A stretch of DNA of 20,858 nt from assembly GCA_016296885.1 (NCBI GenBank), contig JAEDHT010000033.1, positions 1 through 20,858 on the forward strand, in the 5' to 3' direction. Positions 1-6,607 of this stretch are shown one piece after another. Below the pieces are notes generated by a model. The model saw only the letters and a program-made list of their open reading frames with translations. It was not told the DNA's origin and made no database searches. The position numbers and the translations under genes are program-made. Each line of letters begins with the position of its first letter. Within the stretch, counting starts at the first letter, position 1. Source of the stretch: Clostridiaceae bacterium (GTDB lineage: Bacteria > Bacillota > Clostridia > Oscillospirales > Acutalibacteraceae).

Positions 1-145
1 CACCTCCCTTTACACAAGGGAGGCTGAGGAAGTTTTGACGGAGGGAGAGAAAAGCTAGAAATCCTGCAAAAAAGCAGTTTTTCTCTCTCTCAGTTTCGCT
101 TCGCTCAACAGGCTCCATCTGACGAGGGAGCCAAGGGATTTCAAA
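1..145. repeat. Intergenic repeat with three hairpins
   Basis: No gene is visible in bases 1-263. Three inverted repeats follow each other: an 8-bp stem (3-10 with 16-23, 5-base loop), a 9-bp outer stem (45-53 with 79-87) enclosing a small 4-bp hairpin (64-67 with 74-77), and a 6-bp stem (111-116 with 127-132). The phrase TTTCGCTTCGCTC and the GGAGCC-type arms resemble dispersed intergenic repeats I associate with gut Clostridia; that is recollection, not a search. The element may continue left of the window. It lies downstream of the hydrolase gene that ends at 264 and could also help end its transcript, but no clear U-tract follows a stem on the minus strand. Bases 146-263 show nothing I can name. 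Confidence 0.5.
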
Positions 146-263
146 AACCGGTTTACTGGTAACTAGTAATCGATGCGTGGCTGGCAGGTCAACAGCACAC
201 TTGTACATCGTCTGCAATATTAAGGATATGCCCGAAAATGTAAAATCAATTATCAAAAAGGCT

Positions 264-1334
264 CTAGTTGTTCTCGATCGCACTAAGATAAAAAGCAGTT
301 ATCATTGTCATAAAATCATTATCGAGAGTATTTGCTTTTGAATAATCTACGCTTTGTTTAAATTGGTTTAGAGCGTCCGGAGGGATATCGCCATTGTAGC
401 TTTCTAAAAGCAATTGCATTTCTAAATGAATATCGTTGCGGTATTTCACAGCATCCTCAGATAGCCACATTGATGAATGTTCACTGCGGTATTCGTTGTC
501 GAGTGTGATGCACGTGACATTTGGATTGCTGATATCATCACTGTGAGTTGCCAGACTACATTCAATAGGAACGGTGTCATCGTAAGCACCATTTATTATA
601 AGGACCGGTGTATTTACGGAATTGATAACCTCTGTCGCACTTACATTGGCATCTTCACCAAAGGTAATTCTGTTTTGAAGCAGTAAAAAAGGATATCCCA
701 ATTTTGCAAAAACACCTGCGTATTCCTCAGCCTTGCACATCATCATATCTACAGGCGATTCAAATCCTCCAATGCTCACTACAGCAGTTACGTTTTTACG
801 CTCGGTTGCTGTGATGGCCCCATATCCACCTGCACTGTGACCATATATTAATATCGGTAGGTTTTGAAGAGTAGGCTGACGCTCGATATAGTCGATAGCA
901 GATATGATATCTCTTTTTGGCTGAGACAAACCAATCATACCTTTGCCTTCGCTGTTGTTCATACCGGTGCCGTCATATGCAAGCACGCAAAATCCATTGT
1001 CCACAAAATGCATTATCTCCGGCAGGTGACTATCTGCTGTGCTTCTCATACCGCCTGCTATAAGCACTAAGCCTACGCTGTTTTTTTCGCCGTAGAGATA
1101 TCCGCAAAGCTTGTTTTTGCCGGAGTAAAATTCGATAGGCTCTCTGGGATAAGCTGACAGTGTGCTGTCGTAGCTTAACTCTATGCCGGTTCCATCATAA
1201 TCATATCTACCAAAGCCTACCTTAAAGAAAATTGCAGAAAAAGCAAAATTAGAAATTAGAAAAATTAAAAAAAACACCATCAGGCTGAGAATCACTCTTT
1301 TCGTAGTGCGTTTTTTACTATTAAGAAGTTTCAT
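264..1334 (-). CDS. Membrane-anchored alpha/beta hydrolase
   Basis: A 356-residue serine hydrolase of the alpha/beta fold. Residues 1-11 are basic and are followed by a hydrophobic helix (about 14-36), a signal anchor or uncleaved signal peptide, so the catalytic domain should face outside. The nucleophile elbow GHSAGG places Ser167; the likely acid is Asp252 or Asp253 in YDDTVP, and His286 in SEHSS completes the triad. LIAGG at about 91-95 fits the oxyanion-hole strand. Such enzymes cleave esters, amides or peptides; the substrate cannot be read from sequence. The ATG at 1334 follows AAAGGA. It lies 84 bases after the zinc-ribbon gene on the same strand, so it may be co-transcribed or have its own promoter. 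A 10-base inverted repeat (1275-1284 with 1375-1384) flanks the start codon. Its fold matches two hydrolases in the neighbouring operon, which suggests a shared lipid or ester theme. The family call is firm and the role open. Confidence 0.85.
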   Translation of the reverse strand: MKLLNSKKRTTKRVILSLMVFFLIFLISNFAFSAIFFKVGFGRYDYDGTGIELSYDSTLSAYPREPIEFYSGKNKLCGYLYGEKNSVGLVLIAGGMRSTADSHLPEIMHFVDNGFCVLAYDGTGMNNSEGKGMIGLSQPKRDIISAIDYIERQPTLQNLPILIYGHSAGGYGAITATERKNVTAVVSIGGFESPVDMMMCKAEEYAGVFAKLGYPFLLLQNRITFGEDANVSATEVINSVNTPVLIINGAYDDTVPIECSLATHSDDISNPNVTCITLDNEYRSEHSSMWLSEDAVKYRNDIHLEMQLLLESYNGDIPPDALNQFKQSVDYSKANTLDNDFMTMITAFYLSAIENN

Positions 1335-1418
1335 AATAACAAATCCTTTCTTAATAGCAAAGAAATTATTCTCTCCTGATGGTGTATTTATTCTTTGCTT
1401 TATATTATTTCATATGAA

Positions 1419-1856
1419 TTAATAATAGAAGTTTGAAAGCCCAATTGAGACGCCTGCACAAATAGCGATAAATAAAATCACATAGATTACAGACATAACA
1501 ATACTGGTTATTAGTCCGATTGTAGAGAGTATATTGCTCGTTCTTATTTTGCCGGTGTAAATGTTATTGTGAGATTCCAGATATTCTTTAAGCTTCTTTC
1601 GGGCTATGTATGAAAAGATGATTCCCAAAAATGAAACATAAGGATAAATTGCAAATGCAAGACCAATTATACTCCACACAAGCACAGTGGTAGATGTGTC
1701 GGGCGAAGTGTTTTGTATAGGTTGCTGTGGGTTGTAGCTTTGTTCGGGGGCAATGTCCGGTTGGTTATAATTTGTGGTGTCCATCACATTTCCACAGCTT
1801 GGGCAAACATTGGTATAGGTATGGTCAAACTGATTTCCACATCTGTTACAATACAT
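1419..1856 (-). CDS. Zinc-ribbon membrane protein, DUF4190-like (paralogue B)
   Basis: A 145-residue protein with an N-terminal zinc ribbon (Cys3, Cys6, Cys18, Cys21; the second knuckle reads CPSCG). A short polar linker rich in Gln, Pro, Asn and Ser (about 28-58) follows, then hydrophobic segments around 58-85 and 112-140 separated by a basic cytoplasmic-type loop. This is the architecture of small zinc-ribbon proteins with a DUF4190-like membrane domain; their function is not established. The protein ends in the aromatic tail NFYY. It is clearly a paralogue of the product of the gene 33 bases upstream: the ribbon, the D-H-T-x-T-N-V-C-P phrase and the LSTIGL segment in the last helix are shared, while the linker is much shorter. 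The ATG at 1856 follows AAGGAGATGATCTT, a strong ribosome binding site. It is probably co-transcribed with its paralogue. Confidence 0.8.
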   Translation of the reverse strand: MYCNRCGNQFDHTYTNVCPSCGNVMDTTNYNQPDIAPEQSYNPQQPIQNTSPDTSTTVLVWSIIGLAFAIYPYVSFLGIIFSYIARKKLKEYLESHNNIYTGKIRTSNILSTIGLITSIVMSVIYVILFIAICAGVSIGLSNFYY

Positions 1857-1889
1857 AAGATCATCTCCTTATTTAAAAAGTAGGTTTAA

Positions 1890-2474
1890 TTAATAATAGT
1901 AATTGTAGTAGCTATAATCATTTACAAATTCTTCCCATACTGAACCTATGATAAGCAATGGAACTAAAACAGTTAGAATTATAGATAAAACAAGACCTAT
2001 GGTAGAAAGAATTTTACCTGTTTTAGATTTGCCATTGTGAATTCCGCTGTGAAGCCTGAGATAAGTTTTAGATTTGCCCAGACCTATAGCCGAGAAGATA
2101 ATTCCCATAAAGTTGAGAAACGGTATAAAAGCAAGAATAAGACCAACAATACCCATTGCAAGCACTGTGCCGGAGTTGTCTGTATCTGCACCAAATGGCT
2201 GATTATATTGTGGCTGTGGGTTGTAGTTGTTCATTGGCTGTTGATAGGGATAGCCATTTTGAACCGGCTGAGAGTATGTATCCATAGGTTGTTGCTGGTC
2301 ATAGCTGTTATGCACAGGCTGAGTGTATCCTTGCTGAGGCTGATCTACATAAGAATTATCAGCGTTAGATTCAGCAGTGTGAGCATAAGCTTGAACGTTC
2401 ATCACATTTCCGCAGTTTGGACAAACGTTAGTGAGTGTGTGGTCAAATTGTTTACCGCAATTATCGCAAAACAT
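1890..2474 (-). CDS. Zinc-ribbon membrane protein, DUF4190-like (paralogue A)
   Basis: A 194-residue protein with a zinc ribbon (Cys3, Cys6, Cys18, Cys21; CPNCG knuckle), then a long low-complexity linker (about 30-100) rich in Gln, Pro, Tyr and Asn with repeated QQPM, QPV and NGY-type units, then two hydrophobic segments (about 104-132 and 152-176). The tail YSYYNYYY is strikingly aromatic. The ribbon should sit in the cytoplasm, tethered by a flexible linker to a small membrane domain. No catalytic motif is visible, and this family has no firm function that I know of. The gene has its own extended -10 promoter near 2575 and a folded leader (2502-2564). The ribosome binding site is AAGGGGAG before the ATG at 2474. 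A tandem duplication probably gave rise to the next gene, with the linker expanding or shrinking after the split. Confidence 0.82.
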   Translation of the reverse strand: MFCDNCGKQFDHTLTNVCPNCGNVMNVQAYAHTAESNADNSYVDQPQQGYTQPVHNSYDQQQPMDTYSQPVQNGYPYQQPMNNYNPQPQYNQPFGADTDNSGTVLAMGIVGLILAFIPFLNFMGIIFSAIGLGKSKTYLRLHSGIHNGKSKTGKILSTIGLVLSIILTVLVPLLIIGSVWEEFVNDYSYYNYYY

Positions 2475-2501
2475 AAAAAACTCCCCTTTAATTAATTATT
2501 T

Positions 2502-2564
2502 GGGACTGTTGCACTAGAGGAATTTTGCACGATTTGTGCATATTAACCTTAATGCAACAGCTCC
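2502..2564 (-). promoter_or_regulatory. Folded 5-prime leader of the zinc-ribbon genes (nested inverted repeat)
   Basis: Outer arms CTGTTGCA (2506-2513) and TGCAACAG (2553-2560) are perfectly complementary over 8 bases, with partial pairing just outside (GGGA and CTCC). Inside lies a second stem, TGCAC (2526-2530) with GTGCA (2536-2540) around a 5-base loop. On the minus strand the structure starts a few bases after the predicted transcription start of the zinc-ribbon gene, so nearly the whole leader would fold. No U-tract follows on the minus strand, so it is not a plain terminator. It could be a regulatory leader, an mRNA stabiliser, or a small miniature inverted-repeat element, since terminal CTGTTGCA resembles the ends of some insertion sequences. 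Confidence 0.5.
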
Positions 2565-2574
2565 TTATATGCTA

Positions 2575-2583
2575 ATTATATCA
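2575..2583 (-). promoter_or_regulatory. Extended -10 promoter of the zinc-ribbon genes
   Basis: Read on the minus strand, this is TGATATAAT: a perfect TATAAT box with the TG of an extended -10 element. A recognisable -35 is missing; TTTAAA lies at 16-base spacing. Transcription would start near 2568, immediately before the folded leader. It lies in the gap just downstream of the eleven-gene operon and marks the zinc-ribbon genes as a separate transcription unit, although read-through from the operon is possible because no intrinsic terminator is visible between 2502 and 2610. Confidence 0.5.
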
Positions 2584-2609
2584 TAGATTGTAGAAATTTA
2601 AATCAATAA

Positions 2610-3551
2610 TTAAAAATTTTTTTGTAAAAAATTGATAATAGCTCTATCGTAGCCGTCGGGATTGTTTATCCTCACTCTTGAGTGAGCTCCCTTATCAAAC
2701 CACGATATCTCTTTTTCGCTTTGACACATATCATATAGCTCCTGTGCTTTTTCGGGAAGAGAGTAGATATCCTCTTTGCTGTGGATAAATAGAATAGGTT
2801 TTTTTAGCTTGGAAATCCTTTTTATCGGACCGTCTGTCATCGCATTTGCACCCGAAAAAATCCTTATAAGTGCCATGACCATCAGCGTGAAAGGAAATTG
2901 TGGGCGATGCTGTTCTATCAAATGATTTTTGAAAGATTCGCAAAAGGTGGTATACATACCATCTGCCACCATGCCATTTATCACGCTAGGACATTCTTTG
3001 TTTGTTATAGCAAAAAGTGCTACTGATGCACCTATGCAAATGCCGTGTAATATGACACTGACATTGCCTTTTTCTTTATTCAAAAACTTGCTCCACTCTA
3101 TGATATCACGATATTCTTTAAATCCCAGTGAACAGAATGTACCGTCAGACAGACCATGTGAGCGATTGTCTATTACAAGCACATTGTAGCCTGATGCTCT
3201 GTATGGTTCAGCAAAATAATATGAATACAAGCAGGATTCCATACGGCCAGCAATAATAATAACAGCCTTATCACTGCCAAAATCGAAGTATTGCCCTACA
3301 AGGCGAAAACCATCGCTTATAATTTCTACATCCTCAATGTAGCTTTCATACTTTTTGCCCCATTCTAATCCGAGATCATACATATGATGATATTCTTCAT
3401 CATCCGGAAGACTACATTCACGTCCCCATTTTTTCTTGCTTGTTCTCACAAGCAGAGCGATGTAAATTCCTGCAGAAATCACAATCGTGGGCAAAACGCC
3501 GGCCACTATCACCACGATTACAATAAGCTTTATCCAAAAATCAATACCCAT
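2610..3551 (-). CDS. Alpha/beta hydrolase with cysteine at the nucleophile position
   Basis: A 313-residue alpha/beta-hydrolase-fold protein. Residues 5-36 form one long hydrophobic N-terminal helix, so it is membrane-anchored. The phrases IIIAGRMES (98-106), VLVIDNRSHGLS (124-135) and the elbow HGICIGAS (169-176) follow the usual order of this fold. In G-x-nucleophile-x-G the nucleophile position is Cys172 (codon TGC, 3036-3038) where Ser is the rule. Asp261 (SKEDIYSLPE) and His290 (KGAHSR) keep the rest of the triad. Cysteine nucleophiles are known in dienelactone hydrolases, so the protein may still be active, possibly on thioesters; this is inference. It is the last gene of the eleven-gene operon, 10 bases after the fakA-like gene, whose stop codon overlaps the AAGGAG ribosome binding site. 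The operon context of acyl carriers and ligases suggests an acyl substrate. Confidence 0.85.
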   Translation of the reverse strand: MGIDFWIKLIVIVVIVAGVLPTIVISAGIYIALLVRTSKKKWGRECSLPDDEEYHHMYDLGLEWGKKYESYIEDVEIISDGFRLVGQYFDFGSDKAVIIIAGRMESCLYSYYFAEPYRASGYNVLVIDNRSHGLSDGTFCSLGFKEYRDIIEWSKFLNKEKGNVSVILHGICIGASVALFAITNKECPSVINGMVADGMYTTFCESFKNHLIEQHRPQFPFTLMVMALIRIFSGANAMTDGPIKRISKLKKPILFIHSKEDIYSLPEKAQELYDMCQSEKEISWFDKGAHSRVRINNPDGYDRAIINFLQKNF

Positions 3552-3561
3552 ATAACTCTCC

Positions 3562-5208
3562 TTAAAAGACTCCTATTATAAAATGATGAATTTTTTGGCC
3601 TCCGTCGAGGAAAGTGACTTCTAGTTCCGGAAAGCTTTGCGATAGCTTTTCTTCAAGCTCATATACTTCATCATCTGTAACATCATAGCCTTTAAATATA
3701 ATGCAGTTTTCTTTATCTTCAATGTCGGCTATTTTGCTAATGCCGATTATGATACTATCTATGGCATTATGGCTTACTGCCACAATGTTGTTTTCGAGTA
3801 AAGCTATCTGGTCGCCTGCTTTGCATGATGGGCCTTCAAAAGAGAAGTCCTTTGAGGCTGTGGTCTGAAACAGCGTTGCCACACCATCCATACCCAGCTT
3901 CATCTGTGAAAGGCGATATGGTATATCTCTGCTATCGGGAATATCCATAGCAAGGGCACAATATGCCTGAGCCACACTTTCGGTGGGTAGGATGTGGATA
4001 TTTGAACCTTTATACAGCTGTATTGCCTGCTGTGCTGATAAAAAAACATTTTTGTTGTTTGGCATTACCACCAAATGTTCGGCGTTTGTACGCTTAAATG
4101 CATCTATAAACTCTTGCGAAGAAGTGTTCATAGTGTCTTCACATTCAATTATGTTGTCACAGCCAAGCTCCAAGAAAAGATCTCTCATTCCTTTTCCGTT
4201 CACCACAGAGATGACAGACAAAGGCTTTTTCTGTATGTTTTCTTCCTTTTCCTTTAGCACACGATTGTGCTGAACCTGCATATTTTCCATTTTAAAGGAG
4301 GCAAACTCGCCGTATTCCTGACTAAGTGAAATCACCTTTGCAGGTCTCATGGTATGAATATGCACTTTTACTCGTTTTTGGTCTTGCACGACCACCAGCG
4401 AATCGCCAAACAGCTTTAAGTCGTCTATAAAGCTGTTTAGTCTAAAATTGCGATTATAGTTAGGATTGTTCATTAATTGCAGAATAAATTCCATGCAATA
4501 GCCATCTTCAAAAAGGCTGTTTTCGTTAAAAATCACAGCATTAGGGTGTTCACGGTTTATCATAGGCTGTATAGAGCCTGGGTTATCCTTTATTATGTCG
4601 CCGTAGAGATATTTTAGCATACCCTCCACTATCAGTATATAACCATATGCACCGCTATCCACCACGCCTGATTCTTTTAATATAGGAAGTATATCAGGAG
4701 TAAATGAGAGAGATTTTCGCATTTCTGCCACATACATAGAGAGCAAGGTTTCCATAGTGGTGCTTCTGCCTACTTGGCTTTTTATGTGTTCTATGCCTTC
4801 ACGAGCTACTGTGAGGATAGTGCCCTCGGCTGGTTTTATCACAGATGAATATGCTGTGATATAGCCTCTTATAAATGCATTACGCATTTCTGCTGGGTTT
4901 ACTATACCGGTTTTTTGTAGTTCCAGAAAAATTCCCTTAAAAAGCTGTGACAATATTACTCCGGAATTTCCTCTTGCTCCCAGTAGCATACCTTCACTCA
5001 ACATTTTAAGATAAGCTCCCACCTCAGGTCTGCTTTGTGCAAACCTGATGCCGTTTTCGAGAGTAAGCACCATATTGGTGCCTGTGTCGCCATCAGCCAC
5101 TGGAAAAACATTCAGTTTGTTTACTTCGTCTTCAAGACTGCGTAAATTTGCCAAGCCGTTGCGTAGCATACGCTCCAGCTCAAGTCCGTTAATTCTTTTA
5201 GTATTCAT
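3562..5208 (-). CDS. fakA: FakA-type fatty acid kinase (DAK2-domain protein, YloV family)
   Basis: A 548-residue member of the YloV/FakA family at the family's usual length. The N-terminal DhaL/DAK2 nucleotide-binding domain (about 8-200) carries NVFPVADGDTGTNM (33-46), in which Asp39 and Asp41 should bind magnesium-ATP, and the glycine-rich LLGARGNSGVILSQ (75-88). The middle domain has GYCMEF (Cys238) and VHIHT (His283, His285), matching the zinc ligands I recall for Staphylococcus aureus FakA. The C-terminal third is the family's DegV-like domain. Known role: FakA phosphorylates fatty acids held by a FakB (DegV) protein, giving acyl-phosphate for phospholipid synthesis. A DegV gene lies two genes upstream in the same operon, supporting a kinase-carrier pair. 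In many Firmicutes this gene instead sits beside asp23 and rpmB; here it belongs to an acyl-lipid operon, so it could be a second, specialised copy. The start ATG at 5208 has AGGCGGA upstream. Confidence 0.85.
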   Translation of the reverse strand: MNTKRINGLELERMLRNGLANLRSLEDEVNKLNVFPVADGDTGTNMVLTLENGIRFAQSRPEVGAYLKMLSEGMLLGARGNSGVILSQLFKGIFLELQKTGIVNPAEMRNAFIRGYITAYSSVIKPAEGTILTVAREGIEHIKSQVGRSTTMETLLSMYVAEMRKSLSFTPDILPILKESGVVDSGAYGYILIVEGMLKYLYGDIIKDNPGSIQPMINREHPNAVIFNENSLFEDGYCMEFILQLMNNPNYNRNFRLNSFIDDLKLFGDSLVVVQDQKRVKVHIHTMRPAKVISLSQEYGEFASFKMENMQVQHNRVLKEKEENIQKKPLSVISVVNGKGMRDLFLELGCDNIIECEDTMNTSSQEFIDAFKRTNAEHLVVMPNNKNVFLSAQQAIQLYKGSNIHILPTESVAQAYCALAMDIPDSRDIPYRLSQMKLGMDGVATLFQTTASKDFSFEGPSCKAGDQIALLENNIVAVSHNAIDSIIIGISKIADIEDKENCIIFKGYDVTDDEVYELEEKLSQSFPELEVTFLDGGQKIHHFIIGVF

Positions 5209-5232
5209 AAAAATCCGCCTCGGATTCTATTA

Positions 5233-6603
5233 TTATTTTTTTATACTTGCTTTTTCTTTTTCAGATGTTTTTTCTTCTTTAACGCCTATTGTTGTAAGAG
5301 TTTTTGGAAGGATGTAAGACACCAGGAATGCTACAAATGTGCCTGCAGCAGAAATCAAAGTAAGGAGGAAGATAGCAGATGAATGGCTGTCTTCGCTACC
5401 CTTAAGGGCTGTTAGCACAGCACCTGTACCAATACCTGTGGCTACTCCGGAAAATAGTCCTTGCACAGCAAAATACATAGCAGAGTTAGAAACGCCTGTT
5501 TTCTCTTGTTCTTCGGCAGCCAGCTGTGATGGTATAGAATAAGCCACAGCAAATAGTGAGCCTATAGCAAACGAGCTGATAACACCGCCTACAATAGAAA
5601 GCACCATTTTTAATGTGCCATCTGCTAAAAATGAGATACCAAACAAGCCCGTCATACCCAAAGTATATATGATAAGTGTGTATCTGAAAGCTACACCGAA
5701 GCCATACTTATGTAGGATATGGTTATACAAAATAAGTGTAAAAGGAACCGGCGCAAAAGATGCCATCATAACAAACATCATATTCATGCCAACAAATGAA
5801 AAATACTCGTTGATACCGCCCAAAAAGAGCTGTACACCAAATGTCATAAATGAATATACTACCATCCACTTTATAAAAGCGGTGTTTTTGAATGTATGTT
5901 TAAGTGATTTTACAAGTCCTACTCTCTCTGAGGCAACTATGCTACCGGATTTGTTTGAATCTTCTTTTATCATAAACATAGGGATGAGCATTGTAAGCGC
6001 AAGAGGAAGCACAATCAGAGCTACTACTCTGATATTAAGGCCTTTTAGCAATCCTGCTACAACCACATAGCCTAATATGAAATATACGATATCGCACACA
6101 GACTTTACATTAGCTAGCAAGGCTCTGTCTCTCTCGTTGTCTACTATCTCGGTAAATGTGGCATAATAGGTAACCATGGTGAGAGTGTAGAAAGAATAGA
6201 AGATGCATAGCATTATGCCATAATAGACTGTGTTGAGCATAGTTACTCCGCTATGATCCGGCACCACGAGAAATAGCAAATATGATGAAATAAGTGGAAT
6301 CAATCCGATTAGTATAGACGGACGGCGCCTGCCCCATTTTGTGCGTAAGCCATCGGTAAATGATGCCATAGGGATATCAATCACACCGTCAATTATTTTT
6401 GCAATCACCACAAATGTTGCCCATACAGCAGGCACGATAAGGTCTTTTTGCAGATATGTTTGAAATGGAATAGCGTTTTCGCCAAATCCACCCACCAGCA
6501 AAGCACTGCATAGGTAAGATCCCATCATCAGGTTGAGCATATTTATTCCCAGTCCGGAAATAGCGTATAAAAAGATTTGCCATTTTTTAGTTAACTTCCT
6601 CAT
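5233..6603 (-). CDS. MFS_2 / GPH-type sodium- or proton-coupled transporter
   Basis: A 456-residue integral membrane protein with about twelve hydrophobic segments. It carries the MelB-type signature KIIDGVIDIPMASFTDGLRTKWGRRRP, quoted here in pieces: Asp72 and Asp76 lie in IIDGVIDIP, the equivalent of the cation-site aspartates of MelB, and WGRRRP spans 90-95. This places it in the MFS_2 (glycoside-pentoside-hexuronide) group. Family members move sugars with sodium or protons, but the same fold includes the lysolipid carrier MFSD2A. Between fatty-acid kinase and fatty-acid-binding genes, a lipid, lysolipid or lipid head-group substrate is plausible; this is inference. The ATG at 6603 is chosen over an upstream TTG at 6624: GTGGAG sits at the right distance, and the start falls 4 bases after the DegV stop, so translation is probably coupled. 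The C-terminus is a charged Lys/Glu tail. Confidence 0.82.
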   Translation of the reverse strand: MRKLTKKWQIFLYAISGLGINMLNLMMGSYLCSALLVGGFGENAIPFQTYLQKDLIVPAVWATFVVIAKIIDGVIDIPMASFTDGLRTKWGRRRPSILIGLIPLISSYLLFLVVPDHSGVTMLNTVYYGIMLCIFYSFYTLTMVTYYATFTEIVDNERDRALLANVKSVCDIVYFILGYVVVAGLLKGLNIRVVALIVLPLALTMLIPMFMIKEDSNKSGSIVASERVGLVKSLKHTFKNTAFIKWMVVYSFMTFGVQLFLGGINEYFSFVGMNMMFVMMASFAPVPFTLILYNHILHKYGFGVAFRYTLIIYTLGMTGLFGISFLADGTLKMVLSIVGGVISSFAIGSLFAVAYSIPSQLAAEEQEKTGVSNSAMYFAVQGLFSGVATGIGTGAVLTALKGSEDSHSSAIFLLTLISAAGTFVAFLVSYILPKTLTTIGVKEEKTSEKEKASIKK

Positions 6604-6607
6604 TTGT

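Noticed and set aside
2037..2495. Plus-strand open frame of 152 codons opposite the zinc-ribbon gene
   Set aside because: It is the complement of a clearly coding gene, has no ribosome binding site, and its Val/Ile-rich product looks like an antisense reading of Gln/Pro/Tyr codons.
2502..2564. Intrinsic terminator of the eleven-gene operon
   Set aside because: The stem is not followed by a T-run in the minus-strand direction, and it lies downstream of a promoter, so a leader structure is more likely.
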